Shown one piece after another: positions 7,862-16,941 of a stretch of DNA of 64,000 nucleotides (its first letter is position 1; every line of letters starts with the position of its first letter). A model generated the notes under the pieces. That model was not told where the DNA came from and did no database searches. It saw only the letters and a list, made by a program, of their open reading frames with translations. Position numbers and translations under genes: made by a program. This stretch comes from an uncultured candidate division WPS-2 bacterium (GTDB taxonomy: Bacteria; Vulcanimicrobiota; Vulcanimicrobiia; Vulcanimicrobiales; Vulcanimicrobiaceae): contig CALEYW010000033.1 of assembly GCA_937927945.1 (NCBI GenBank), forward strand, positions 1 through 64,000. Reading direction: 5' to 3'.

Positions 7862-9709
7862 CTAGCGGATGAGCTGGGTGACGGTCTGCATGTCTTCGGA
7901 GGCGACCGTGATCGACTTCGAGTTCGCCTGATACGCGTTTTGGGCCGCGATCATTTTGGTGAACTCGTCGGCGATCGAGACGTTCGAAGACTCGAGCGAA
8001 CCGGCGATGATCTGACCGAAACGGCCGACACTCGCGGTACCGACTTGTGCCAGTCCCGAGTTCGCGGTGGCCGAGAAGTCGGAGCTGCCGACCCGCTGGA
8101 GTCCGCCTTCGTTCTGGAAGACCGCGACCGCGACGCGACCGAGCGTCGTCGTCTGGCCGTTGGTGAACGCACCGGAGATGGTGCCATCCTGCCCGACCGT
8201 GAGATTGGAGAGGATGCCGGTCGCGAAGCCGTTCTGCGAGATCACGTTGGCCGACGAGGTACCGGCGAGCGCCGACGAGAGGTGGAAGTCCAGACCGATC
8301 GGACCGGTGGCCGGAGCCACGCCGGGCGCGGTCGGGAAGCTGGCGTTGCTCGTCCCCGTTCCCCACGAACGGATGTTGAGTTGGTTGCCGTTGGCGATCG
8401 TCGTCGCCTGATTCGCGCCGTGCACGGCCGCACCAGACAGGGTGCCGCCCGGAGCGGCGCCTTGCGCGCCGATCGTCGCCGCGGTGTTGATGTATTGGCC
8501 GTTCTGGTCGAAGTACGCGTAGCCGACGACGCCCGAGCTTGCGGTTTGGAACGTTGGCGCGGCGACGTTGCCGCCGACGACCGCACCGGCGTTGCTGATC
8601 GTGTCGAAGGTCGTGCCGTCGGCGAACGACGTCGACACCTTCCAGCGCGCCGCGGGCGCGTGGAGGTTGCCGTTGGCATCGGCGACTTGGGCCGGCAGAC
8701 CGTTCGTACCGCCGGCATTGTTGACGATGGCGGTCTTGTTGGCGTCTGCGGCCACGAAATTGCCGAGCGTGATGTTCGCGCCGTCGAAGGGCACGACCGC
8801 GCCGGCAGCACCGGTCGTGCTGCGCGAGCCGTCGCTGATCGTGGCCAGCGTTCCGGCCGCGTTGACGGTTATCGAGATCGTGTTGCCGCCGGTCGAGCCG
8901 GTGGCCGTCGTGACGAGGTTCCCGCCTCCGCCGAGCGCGGAGTTCGCGGCGATGTTAGCGTTGCCGCCGGTCGCGCCGGTCGCGTCCGGCGTGTAGGTGA
9001 CCTGCGCGAGGTGTCCGTTGCCGAGCGAATCGTAGATCGTCGTCGAGATCGTGTACGGCGAGCCCGTTCCGGCTGCACCGTTCTGCACGCCCTGCGCTTC
9101 TTTGATCCACTGCGTCTGGTCGAGATTACCGCCCAGCGACACGTCGAAGACCTGGTCGCCGGAGGCGCCGAACTTCAGCTTGGAGTTCAGCCCCGTGCCG
9201 ACCGCCTGCGAGGTCAGTCCGAGCGGAATCGTGATGTCGCCGGGAACGCCGGTTTGCGTGATGTTGCCGCTCTTGTCAGCCAGGTAGCCCTGCACCGCCA
9301 TGCCGCTGGACCCGTCGTACAGCAGGCCGTTCTGGTTGAGCGAGAAGTCGCCGTTACGGGTGTACACCGGCGCGGAGTTGCCGTTGGGCGCGCGCAGGAT
9401 GAAGAACCCGTCGCCGTTCATGGCGAGGTTGGTGTTGACGCCCGTGGTCGTCAGCCCGCCTTGGGCGAAGCGCGTGTCGATCGAGCCGATCTTGACGCCC
9501 AGGCCCAAGTCTTGACCGTTGATGCCGCCGCTGGTCTGCGTCGGTGAGGTCGCGAAGCTCTGCGCCTGATAGATCAGATCCTGGAAGTTGACGGCTTGGC
9601 CCTTGAAGCCCGTCGTTCCAACGTTGGCGATGTTGTTCGAGATCGTGTCGATCTGGCTCTGGTATGCTTCCAGGCCGGAAACGCCGACGAACAGCGAATC
9701 GAAAGCCAT
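7862..9709 (-). CDS. flgE: Flagellar hook protein FlgE, long form
   Basis: FlgE polymerises into the hook outside the cell. The N-terminus (MAFDSLFVGVSGLEAYQSQI, then DTISNNIANVGTTGFKGQAV) and C-terminus (SNVSIADEFTKMIAAQNAYQ, then ANSKSITVASEDMQTVTQLI) are the paired helical D0 segments of hook proteins. NGDGFFILRAPNG is the usual FlgE/F/G motif. At 615 residues it is about 200 longer than enteric FlgE. The extra length is a Gly/Ala/Thr-rich central region of low complexity, probably the exposed variable domains. It follows flgD and the TIGR02530 gene, and a terminator follows. The start ATG has AAAGG eight bases upstream. Confidence 0.93.
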   Translation of the reverse strand: MAFDSLFVGVSGLEAYQSQIDTISNNIANVGTTGFKGQAVNFQDLIYQAQSFATSPTQTSGGINGQDLGLGVKIGSIDTRFAQGGLTTTGVNTNLAMNGDGFFILRAPNGNSAPVYTRNGDFSLNQNGLLYDGSSGMAVQGYLADKSGNITQTGVPGDITIPLGLTSQAVGTGLNSKLKFGASGDQVFDVSLGGNLDQTQWIKEAQGVQNGAAGTGSPYTISTTIYDSLGNGHLAQVTYTPDATGATGGNANIAANSALGGGGNLVTTATGSTGGNTISITVNAAGTLATISDGSRSTTGAAGAVVPFDGANITLGNFVAADANKTAIVNNAGGTNGLPAQVADANGNLHAPAARWKVSTSFADGTTFDTISNAGAVVGGNVAAPTFQTASSGVVGYAYFDQNGQYINTAATIGAQGAAPGGTLSGAAVHGANQATTIANGNQLNIRSWGTGTSNASFPTAPGVAPATGPIGLDFHLSSALAGTSSANVISQNGFATGILSNLTVGQDGTISGAFTNGQTTTLGRVAVAVFQNEGGLQRVGSSDFSATANSGLAQVGTASVGRFGQIIAGSLESSNVSIADEFTKMIAAQNAYQANSKSITVASEDMQTVTQLIR

Positions 9710-9819
9710 CTAGGTGACCTTTCGTGTCATCATGCCACGGAGCGTCGTTCGATCAACCCCGTGTGAGAGCTCCACGCGGTGGTCCGCTCTCGAAGTGATT
9801 GTGGTTGCGAGCGTGCGTT

Positions 9820-10221
9820 TCATTCGATGATCGCCGCGCTGTCGATATTCGTGAAGACGTTCTCTTTCATCGAGTTTTGATCGACGGCCGTAATGACGGT
9901 GCGATTGGTGATCGACACGACCATCGCGGTGTCGCGCATCATGAAGAGCGACTGTTTCGCGCCTTTCGCCGCCGCCTTGTCGGCCATCGCGTTCATTTTC
10001 GCGAGGTCCTCGGAGGTGAGACGGATGTTGCGTGATTCCAGGCGCGCCTGCGCGTGCGCTGAGAACTTGAGCGGCTGCTGCGTCGCCGGTGCGGTCGCGG
10101 TGCGCAGGACGTCGCGGAACGAGCCCGCGCCGGTGGGCGGGATCTGAACCGGAACGCCGGCCGGGCGAACGGGTGCGACCGCAGGGGGGATGTTGACCCC
10201 GGTGATCTTCGGGTCGGCCAT
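9820..10221 (-). CDS. TIGR02530-type flagellar operon protein
   Basis: This is a 133-residue protein of the family annotated as flagellar operon protein (TIGR02530), found between flgD and flgE in Gram-positive-like flagellar operons; its biochemical role is not established. The conserved part is KFSAHAQARLESRNIRLTSE, then GAKQSLFMMRDTAMVVSITN and RTVITAVD. A proline-rich N-terminal tail precedes it. It begins one base after the flgD stop and ends about 110 bases before flgE, a gap in which I see no further gene. Confidence 0.8.
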   Translation of the reverse strand: MADPKITGVNIPPAVAPVRPAGVPVQIPPTGAGSFRDVLRTATAPATQQPLKFSAHAQARLESRNIRLTSEDLAKMNAMADKAAAKGAKQSLFMMRDTAMVVSITNRTVITAVDQNSMKENVFTNIDSAAIIE

Positions 10222-10222
10222 T

Positions 10223-10696
10223 TCAGCCGATGCTGAGGATCGCCGAGGTCGGCAGCTGCAGCGGGACGCCCTTGCTGTCGGTGATCAGCTTTCCGCTGCT
10301 GTCGGCGAGCGTGAACTCGGGCACGCCGTTGATGATCGAGATCGTCTTCACGGTCCCGGTCACGCTCGACGAGTTTCCCGTCGCGTCGACCGACGCCGCG
10401 GAGACCGTCTTGCCGATGAGACCGGCCGACTGCATCACGGAGAAGTTCGATTGGAACGACGAGAACGAGGTCTTGAGATCAGTCATGGCTTGCACGGAAG
10501 AGAACTGCGCGAGCTGCGCAATCGACTGCGTGTCGTCCATCGGCTGAAGCGGGTTTTGATTCTGGAGCTGCGTGGTGAGCAGCTTGAGGAAGGCGTCCTC
10601 CCCCAGCTGCGAACTAACCGACGACGCCTGCGGCGGAGCCGTACTCGGGGTGTTGATCAATCCGGTGATCGGAAGACCGCCGGTCGTGCTGGACAT
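10223..10696 (-). CDS. flgD: Flagellar hook cap protein FlgD
   Basis: FlgD caps the growing hook and guides FlgE polymerisation. The 157-residue product carries the signature GEDAFLKLLTTQLQNQNPLQ followed by PMDDTQSIAQLAQFSSVQAM, which is diagnostic. It is shorter than enteric FlgD and lacks much of the C-terminal tudor/FnIII part, as is common in Gram-positive-like operons. It follows fliK by 18 bases and leads directly into the TIGR02530 gene. Confidence 0.93.
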   Translation of the reverse strand: MSSTTGGLPITGLINTPSTAPPQASSVSSQLGEDAFLKLLTTQLQNQNPLQPMDDTQSIAQLAQFSSVQAMTDLKTSFSSFQSNFSVMQSAGLIGKTVSAASVDATGNSSSVTGTVKTISIINGVPEFTLADSSGKLITDSKGVPLQLPTSAILSIG

Positions 10697-10714
10697 ATGT
10701 GGTGTTCCTTGTGG

Positions 10715-12337
10715 TCAGACGAGGTAGTTGAAGCCGCTATGCGTCGGATTCGCCGTAAAGATCGGCGGTCCGAAACTCGGTACCGCGAGCAACGACGTAT
10801 CCTCACCGTCGTCCGTACCGAGCGATTCCACGCCGCCGATGCGGCGCGTGTTCGAACGGTTCGTCCACGATGAAGACGACTGCTGATCGCGATTGCCCGC
10901 AAAACCGCCGGCCAGCGCGACGGTGAAGCTCTGCAGCTTCAGGCCGGCGTCGGCGAGGGATTTGGCGAGCTGGTTCTGCGCGCCGGCAAGCACGTTTTGC
11001 GCGTCGGCGTTGTGGGTGGTGATCGACGCGTCGACCGATCCGCCGGTGACGACGAGCTTGACGCTCACGTCGCCGAGCGACTCCGGGACGAGCCGCAGCC
11101 GCACTTCCGACGAACCGTCGGTCGTACGGATGTTGACGCCGCGCAGGACTTGATCGACGACCGCGTTCGCGTCGACGTGCTCACGTGGCGGCAACGTCGA
11201 GGCGGGCGTGGGCGGAGCGATCGAACCGGCGTCCGTTGCGCTCGTGATCGCGAACGGAGCGCCGCCCTGCGGCGTGGCAACGGGCCCGGTGTACAGCTTC
11301 GGGTCGATCGGAATCGACGGGAAACCGGGGTCGGGTGTTGCGGTGGAACGCGGGCCGTCTTCGCGGCGAACCGCCGCGGTGAAGGCCTGCACGAACGCGT
11401 CGAGCGCGTTCGTCGCCGTGCTTGACGTGCCCGCGGCATTGGCCGGCGCCGGTGCGCGCAGCGATGGTTGGGGAGTTCGCGGCGCGGACGCCGCGAGGGT
11501 GGCGGAAACGGCAGCGGTCGCTGCCTCTTCCGACGGCGGCACGATCGGCGAAGCGATCGGGCCGGTGCTGCCCGGGTCGAGCAGTCCAGCGCGCGCGAGG
11601 ATGCGGCCGAGCGGGGTGTCGCCGCCGGTCGCGATGGCTTGCGCTGGTTCGAGCGCGACGACGCGACCGTCGCTGCCGGTCGCCTGAGCGACGGACGCGG
11701 TCGATGGGGTCGACGCGTTGGTGAGGGTGGGGGTGGAAGACGCGGCTGCAGCGAGCGCAAGGGTTGCGTCGCTGATCATGCGGTCCGGCGTTGGGGCTGG
11801 GTTGGCTCCCGCCTGTTCGGCGTCCGAGCTTTTTCCAGAGATCGATCGGATCGTTTGCCCCGGGTCTTCCTTCGTCACCCTCGTTGCGAGCTCGGCGATC
11901 TGCCGGAATCTCGTCACGAGGGATGACGCCCTCTCGGCGTTCGTCTGCGGTGGTCCCGTGCTGTTGGGCGCGAGGGCCGCACTGAATGCCTGGGTCAATC
12001 GTTGCTTCGCGGCGTCGAGCGGGATGCCGAGCAGGTTCGCGACGGATGCCGCGAGCGAGCTCGCCAACGACGTGACGACGTCGGTCAGTGGGATTCCCCG
12101 GTCGAGCTGTTCGCGGATTTTCAGCACGAGGGCGCTATCGACGGGTGAGGTCGAAGCGGCCGTCGACGAACTCGAGGAGACCTTGTCGGCGAAGAGCGCT
12201 TGCAGCGAGCTGCCCAGCGTTGCCTTGAAGATCGCACCGTTGATGGAGCCGGCGGACGGTGTGGCCTCCGTTGCGCCGGACTTGGCGGTGCCCGAATTCG
12301 TCGATCCGGTTGGGAGAAGGATCGTGATAGGGTTCAG
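10715..12337 (-). CDS. fliK: Flagellar hook-length control protein FliK, apparent CTG start
   Basis: FliK measures hook length and triggers the FlhB switch. The C-terminal domain is clear: EVRLRLVPESLGDVSVKLVV, then NVLAGAQNQLAKSLADAGLK. The rest is Ala/Ser/Thr/Pro-rich, as usual. The frame lacks ATG, GTG or TTG in its first part. A near-perfect Shine-Dalgarno, AAAGGAGGTGAC (12341-12352), stands seven bases before a CTG at 12337 (LNPITILLPTG). That gives 540 residues; an ATT one codon earlier is less likely. The frame remains open farther upstream, but only as an out-of-frame shadow of the MotE-like gene and fliJ. Function is sure; the start is inferred. Confidence 0.85.
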   Translation of the reverse strand: MNPITILLPTGSTNSGTAKSGATEATPSAGSINGAIFKATLGSSLQALFADKVSSSSSTAASTSPVDSALVLKIREQLDRGIPLTDVVTSLASSLAASVANLLGIPLDAAKQRLTQAFSAALAPNSTGPPQTNAERASSLVTRFRQIAELATRVTKEDPGQTIRSISGKSSDAEQAGANPAPTPDRMISDATLALAAAASSTPTLTNASTPSTASVAQATGSDGRVVALEPAQAIATGGDTPLGRILARAGLLDPGSTGPIASPIVPPSEEAATAAVSATLAASAPRTPQPSLRAPAPANAAGTSSTATNALDAFVQAFTAAVRREDGPRSTATPDPGFPSIPIDPKLYTGPVATPQGGAPFAITSATDAGSIAPPTPASTLPPREHVDANAVVDQVLRGVNIRTTDGSSEVRLRLVPESLGDVSVKLVVTGGSVDASITTHNADAQNVLAGAQNQLAKSLADAGLKLQSFTVALAGGFAGNRDQQSSSSWTNRSNTRRIGGVESLGTDDGEDTSLLAVPSFGPPIFTANPTHSGFNYLV

Positions 12338-12402
12338 AATGTCACCTCCTTTCGCTGTGAAATAGTCGTCAGAGGCGTCCCGAGCGGGACACCTCCCACG
12401 GT

Positions 12403-13047
12403 TTATCGGTTCGTGGACGTCCCGACCTGAGCGGAGGCCCGGCTGAGCCGGGCGGCAACGTTGGCCGGGAGCACGTTCATGATCTGGGCGGCAGAGTCGG
12501 CGTCCATCAGGGCCAGCACCCGCACGACCTGTTCGTCGGGGAGCCGCTGCACGATCGCGGCCGCCTTGTCCGGTTCCATCGCGGCCCAGGTCGCCGCGCT
12601 CCGGCGGTCGGCATCCGACGCGGTTGCGGATTGCCCGCCGGCGGGAGCCAGGGCCGCGGCGCCGGCCGGGGCCGCGGTGGGACGGACCGATGGGAACGGG
12701 GTCGGGTGCGGCTGGTTGGAGAGCGCGCTCACCTGCTGCTGGAGCTGCTGCACGCGCGCGTCTCCGGCAGCGGCCGCGACCCGCTGCTTTTCGAGCCGGC
12801 CGTTGAGGTCGCGGATCTGCTGGTTGCGATCGGTGATCGTCTGCTGCTGGGCAGCGAACCGGAGCGGCGTCCCGACCGCCGCGAGCACGCGCGCGCCGAC
12901 CGCCCAGACCGGCTTGAGCGGACCGTTGGCGATCGCGTCGTGCGACGGCGGCCACAGGAGCGCCACCGCGAGGGCGGCGAGGGCGGTGAGCGGGAGCAGA
13001 TACCGGCCGAGCTTCGAGCGGCGCCGGCGTTGGCGGGTTACGATCAC
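12403..13047 (-). CDS. MotE/YlxF-like protein with MgtE-N-type C-terminus
   Basis: This 214-residue protein has one N-terminal membrane helix (YLLPLTALAALAVALLW) and a coiled coil (TITDRNQQIRDLNGRLEKQR, then RVQQLQQQVSAL). A proline/alanine linker leads to a C-terminal MgtE-N-like helical domain (AAIVQRLPDEQVVRVLALMD, then AAQIMNVLPANVAARLS). This layout matches the MotE/YlxF proteins encoded between fliJ and fliK in many flagellar operons; MotE in other bacteria is a chaperone of MotB. It overlaps the fliJ stop by four bases (GTGA). Position and domain order support the call. Confidence 0.78.
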   Translation of the reverse strand: MIVTRQRRRRSKLGRYLLPLTALAALAVALLWPPSHDAIANGPLKPVWAVGARVLAAVGTPLRFAAQQQTITDRNQQIRDLNGRLEKQRVAAAAGDARVQQLQQQVSALSNQPHPTPFPSVRPTAAPAGAAALAPAGGQSATASDADRRSAATWAAMEPDKAAAIVQRLPDEQVVRVLALMDADSAAQIMNVLPANVAARLSRASAQVGTSTNR

Positions 13048-13505
13048 GACGGAGATCCTTCGAGCGGGTGGGCACGGTCGTAGAGGCGCGCGTTGAGGTC
13101 GTCGAGTTCGCGCTGGTCGGCGATCGAGGCGTCGAGCTCGAACGCTTCGCGGCGCCGCTGTTTGAGCGTCTCGAGGACCTTGCGATCCTTGGCGGCATCG
13201 ACGAGACGCAGCCGGGCGCGTTCGGCCTCGGCGACGCAGGCCTCGACCCGTTGCTGGGCCGCGGCAATCGTGCGATCGAGGTAATCGAGGTGGACGTAGG
13301 TCGCCCGCAGCGTCTCACCGTCGAGAGCGGCATGGTCGCGGCTGAGCTGCGCACGCATCGCGTCGCGCCGCGAGATGAAATCGTCGCGCCGCCGCTCCGC
13401 CGCCCGCTGATCGCTCAGCGCCTGCGCGTGCTCGCCGGCCTTCTCTTGCTCGACGCGTTCGCGATGCCCGAGCACCGGATCGAGCCGAAACGCAAACTTG
13501 GGCAT
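13044..13505 (-). CDS. fliJ: Flagellar export chaperone FliJ
   Basis: FliJ is the coiled-coil stalk of the FliI ATPase complex and an escort for export chaperones. The 153-residue product is strongly helical and charged throughout. It begins MPKFAFRLDPVLGHRERVEQ, typical of FliJ, and ends with a basic tail. It overlaps the fliI stop by one base (TAATG) and is followed by the MotE-like gene with a four-base overlap, so the three genes look translationally coupled. Sequence conservation in FliJ is low; the call rests on pattern and position. Confidence 0.85.
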   Translation of the reverse strand: MPKFAFRLDPVLGHRERVEQEKAGEHAQALSDQRAAERRRDDFISRRDAMRAQLSRDHAALDGETLRATYVHLDYLDRTIAAAQQRVEACVAEAERARLRLVDAAKDRKVLETLKQRRREAFELDASIADQRELDDLNARLYDRAHPLEGSPS

Positions 13506-14821
13506 TATCCTAAGGCCATGATGGCGCGTTGGGCGTCGTCAAAGGTGGCCTGTTCGTAGATGCCTTGGCGCAGGAAGAGGCGGACCTGGTCGATGCGCGC
13601 GAGGGCGTGATCGACGCGGGGGTTCGAACCGGGGACGTAGGCGCCGATGTTCACCAGATCTTCGGCGTCGCGATAGGTGGCGAGGATGTCACGCACGGTC
13701 GAGGCTGCGCTCAAGTGCGACGGCGGCACGACGTCGGGCATCACGCGGCTGACCGAGGCCAGCACGTCGATCGCGGGGTATTGGTTTGCCGCCGCGAGCT
13801 TGCGCGAGAGAACGATGTGTCCGTCGAGGATCGAACGAACCGCGTCGGAGATCGGTTCGTTCATGTCGTCGCCGTCGACGAGCACCGTATAGAGCGCGGT
13901 GATCGTACCGTGCTCCGAGGTGCCGGTGCGCTCGAGCAGCTTGGGCAGCAGCGCGAACACCGACGGCGTGTAGCCGCGCGTGGTGGTCGGCTCCCCGATC
14001 GCGAGACCGACCTCGCGCTGCGCCATCGCGAAGCGCGTGACGCTGTCCATCATCAGCATGACGTCGAGTCCGTGATCGCGGAAGAATTCGGCGATCCGCG
14101 TCGCGACGAACGCCGCCTTGATGCGCACCAGTGCCGGCTGATCGGACGTCGCGACGACGACCACCGAACGCCTCAGCCCCGCTTCGCCGAGATCACGCTC
14201 GAGGAAGTCACGCACTTCTTTGCCGCGCTCGCCGACCAGCGCGATCACGTTGACGTCGGCCGCGGTGTTGCGCGCCATCATCCCGAGAATCGTCGACTTT
14301 CCGACGCCGGAACCCGCGAAGATGCCGACTCGTTGGCCTTTGCCGATCGAGAGCAGGCCGTCGATCGCGCGCACGCCGACGCCGAGCGGTTCCGTGACAC
14401 GGCGGCGGTTCAGCGCGTTGGGCGGCGTCCCGGTGACCTCCGCGCGGCGCGCGCCGACGATCGGGCCGAGACCGTCGATCGGGCGGCCCAGCCCGTCGAG
14501 CACGCGACCGAGAAGCCCATCGGCAAGACCGATCTGCAGCGGGCGGCCGAGCGCGACGACGTCGGAGCCGGCAGCGATCCCGCCCAGCTCGCCGAGCGGC
14601 ATCAAGAGGACCTTCGCGTCGCGGAATCCGACGGCTTCGGCCAGCACCGGGGTGATGGTGCGGCGATACGTGATCGACGCGGTCTCGCCGATCGCCATCG
14701 GCGGTCCGTTCGATTCGATCACCGTTCCGATCACCTGGCTGACCTTGCCGTTGGTGCGGATCAGTTCGCCGTCGCGAATCTCGTCCAGATACGGTGTCGC
14801 ATCGAACGCGACGCGGGTCAC
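13505..14821 (-). CDS. fliI: Flagellum-specific ATPase FliI
   Basis: FliI is the hexameric ATPase that energises flagellar type III export. The 438-residue product has the Walker A motif GSGVGKST at about residues 170-177 and the Walker B region GLDVMLMMDSVTRFAMAQRE. It also has the FliI signature GEPTTTRGYTPSVFALLPKL. The length is normal. It begins with a GTG overlapping the fliH stop by four bases and ends one base inside fliJ. All key residues appear intact. Confidence 0.97.
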   Translation of the reverse strand: MTRVAFDATPYLDEIRDGELIRTNGKVSQVIGTVIESNGPPMAIGETASITYRRTITPVLAEAVGFRDAKVLLMPLGELGGIAAGSDVVALGRPLQIGLADGLLGRVLDGLGRPIDGLGPIVGARRAEVTGTPPNALNRRRVTEPLGVGVRAIDGLLSIGKGQRVGIFAGSGVGKSTILGMMARNTAADVNVIALVGERGKEVRDFLERDLGEAGLRRSVVVVATSDQPALVRIKAAFVATRIAEFFRDHGLDVMLMMDSVTRFAMAQREVGLAIGEPTTTRGYTPSVFALLPKLLERTGTSEHGTITALYTVLVDGDDMNEPISDAVRSILDGHIVLSRKLAAANQYPAIDVLASVSRVMPDVVPPSHLSAASTVRDILATYRDAEDLVNIGAYVPGSNPRVDHALARIDQVRLFLRQGIYEQATFDDAQRAIMALG

Positions 14822-15714
14822 GACGCGCGTGCCGTCGTCAGCTCGGACTTGACGACCGTCTCCATCGGCGCAGGTTCGACGATCACGTCCTCCTCGATGT
14901 GGAGGATCTTGCGGGCTTCTTCGAGCTGCGTCGAGATGCGGGCGTCGATCGTTCCGGCGTCGGTATCGACGACGACGCCGCCGCGGTCGACCCGCTGATC
15001 CTCGACGACGCGCAGGTTGCGGATGTCGCCCATCGCGATGAGCTCGTCGCGATGCTGGCGCATCCGCTCCAGATCGGCCGGATTGACGCGCACCGTGACC
15101 GTGTCGCGCTCGATCAGCCGGGCGATCGCGACCTTCGCCATCTCGATGACGACCCCGCGATCCAGCGCGACCTGCTGGTGGAGCACCCGCTCGGCGATCC
15201 CGAGCGCGAGCTTCACCAATTCGGGCTCGGCCTGCTCCATGATCTTGTGCCGCTCGACGTTCGCCATCTCGAGCAGACCGCGCATCGTGACGAGCATGTC
15301 GTTCATCTCGCGGTCGGCGGCCTCGCGGCCGGCGTGGAATCCCTCGTCGTGACCGCGCTTGCGCGCGTCCTGCGCGATCGCGTCGGCTCGCGCGGCGGCG
15401 TCCTCGACGAGCGCGCGCCCGCGATCGTGCGCGTCGGCGAGCAGGGCGTCGGCGTTGCGCTTCGCTTCGTCCAGCACTTCTTGCGCCTGCGCGCGGATCG
15501 CCTCGACGTCAACGGCCGGCGCGGCCGGCGCGCGTCCAAGCGGCGCATCGGCGATGAGCGGCTCCGCCGCCATCGAGCCAAAGCCGTAGCCGTCGAGCGA
15601 CTCGAAGTCACCGACGGCTGGGATATCTTCTTCAACGACGGGGGGCGCGATCTCAGGAACCTCGAGCGCATACCGCTCGGACCGAAAGTGCGCGCCCTTG
15701 ACTACGCGGCCCAA
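14818..15714 (-). CDS. fliH: Flagellar assembly protein FliH
   Basis: FliH is the stator-like negative regulator that tethers FliI to the export gate. The 298-residue product has an N-terminal RVVKGAHF, matching the family's SRVIK-type start. A long Ala/Glu/Arg-rich coiled coil follows, then a C-terminal domain (LVKLALGIAERVLHQQVALD, then TVTVRVNPADLERM). The start is a TTG at 15714. No ATG offers the conserved N-terminus, and no strong Shine-Dalgarno is seen. It overlaps fliI by four bases. Repeat copy 4 separates it from fliG. Confidence 0.9.
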   Translation of the reverse strand: MGRVVKGAHFRSERYALEVPEIAPPVVEEDIPAVGDFESLDGYGFGSMAAEPLIADAPLGRAPAAPAVDVEAIRAQAQEVLDEAKRNADALLADAHDRGRALVEDAAARADAIAQDARKRGHDEGFHAGREAADREMNDMLVTMRGLLEMANVERHKIMEQAEPELVKLALGIAERVLHQQVALDRGVVIEMAKVAIARLIERDTVTVRVNPADLERMRQHRDELIAMGDIRNLRVVEDQRVDRGGVVVDTDAGTIDARISTQLEEARKILHIEEDVIVEPAPMETVVKSELTTARAS

Positions 15715-15733
15715 GTTATTTGCTCAAGTGGTC

Positions 15734-15842
15734 ATGGAGCGAGCGCAGCAGCATCGTCCTCGTGCGACCAGGTCGTTGCGAGCTCGGACCCGGGGGCCCC
15801 ACGCCAAAGGCGTGGGGGGCGCGGAGCCTAGGGCGGAGCGCC
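15734..15842 (+). repeat. Intergenic repeat copy 4 (fliG/fliH junction)
   Basis: This is a 109-base copy, antisense to the genes, with ends ATGGAGCGAGCGCAG and GCGGAGCGCC. The core palindrome is lengthened by compensating bases (CCCCACGCC-AAA-GGCGTGGGG), so the stem is kept while its length changes. It fills the fliG-fliH gap apart from 13 and 19 bases at its edges. Confidence 0.85.
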
Positions 15843-15855
15843 GTTAGACCGGGGG

Positions 15856-16938
15856 TCATACGATGCGGTCTTCTTTGCCGCCGCGGGCGATGATGATTTG
15901 GCCGTTTTCTTCGAGGGTGCGGATCACGTCGACGATGTTCTGTTGGGCTTTGCCGACTTCGCGGACGCGCACCGGGCCGAGCACTTCGATGTCGTCCTTG
16001 AGCGTCGCCGCGGCGCGCGTGGACATGTTCTTGTAGACCCGTGCGAGGAGGTCGTCGTTGGCGGTCTTGAGTGCGAGCGCCAAGTCTTTGCCGTCGACTT
16101 CCTTGAGCACGCGCTGGATCGCCCGGTCGTCGAGGTTGATGATGTCCTCGAAAACGAACAGCAGATTCTTGACCTCTTCGGCGACCGCGGGGTCGCGCTT
16201 GGTGAGGCCGTCCAAAATGTTCCTCTCGGTTTCGCGATCGACGAAGCCCATGACCGACGCGAGCGTCTGGACGCCGCCGGCTTTGGTGAAATCGGACCCG
16301 CTGACCAAAAGGCGCCGGCCGAGCAGTTCGTCGAGCTGTTCGAGGATCTCCGGCGCGGTTTTCTGCAGGATCGCGATGCGCATCGCGACTTCGCCTTGCA
16401 GCACGGCCTCGAGCTGCGAGAGCACGGCGCCCGCTTGATCCGGCGACATGTAGACCAGGATCAGCGCGATCGTCTGCGGGTGTTCTTCCTTGATGAACTC
16501 CAGCAGTTGCGCGGGCTCGGTCTTCTTCACCAGCTCCAGCGGGTTGCCGTGCTTGAGCGCCGCGAAGAGCCGGTTCGTCATGTCGTCGGCTTGGCCGGCG
16601 CCGAACGACCGCTCCAGAATCTCCTTGGCGTACTCGATGCCGCCTTCGTTGATGTACTTGAGCGCGATCGCGCGCTGATACGCTTCTTGGATGACGGCGT
16701 CGCGCTTGTCGATCGAGACGGTCGAGATCTTCGCGATCTCGAGCACGATCCGCTCGACTTCGTCTTGGCGCAGGAACTTGAAGATCGTCGCGGCCAGCTC
16801 GAGGCCGATCGTGATCATCAGGATCGCGGCCTTCTCGGGCCCCGACATCTCCGGAATCGCCGGCGCCCCGTACGACTCCATCATCGTCGACCCGATCGGG
16901 TCATCGCCGAGCGTGAGAATCGGCTTATCGTGAATCAT
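15856..16938 (-). CDS. fliG: Flagellar motor switch protein FliG
   Basis: FliG sits on the MS ring and transmits torque from MotA. The 360-residue product has the three FliG domains. The N-terminal part is SGPEKAAILMITIGLELAAT. The middle domain carries the conserved EEHPQTIALILVYMSPDQA and then VAMRIAILQKTAPEILEQL. The C-terminal torque domain holds the charged ridge around LFVFEDIINLDDRAIQRVLK and VDGKDLALALKTANDDLLAR. It begins three bases after the fliF stop, as usual in this operon. Confidence 0.97.
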   Translation of the reverse strand: MIHDKPILTLGDDPIGSTMMESYGAPAIPEMSGPEKAAILMITIGLELAATIFKFLRQDEVERIVLEIAKISTVSIDKRDAVIQEAYQRAIALKYINEGGIEYAKEILERSFGAGQADDMTNRLFAALKHGNPLELVKKTEPAQLLEFIKEEHPQTIALILVYMSPDQAGAVLSQLEAVLQGEVAMRIAILQKTAPEILEQLDELLGRRLLVSGSDFTKAGGVQTLASVMGFVDRETERNILDGLTKRDPAVAEEVKNLLFVFEDIINLDDRAIQRVLKEVDGKDLALALKTANDDLLARVYKNMSTRAAATLKDDIEVLGPVRVREVGKAQQNIVDVIRTLEENGQIIIARGGKEDRIV

Positions 16939-16941
16939 GGG

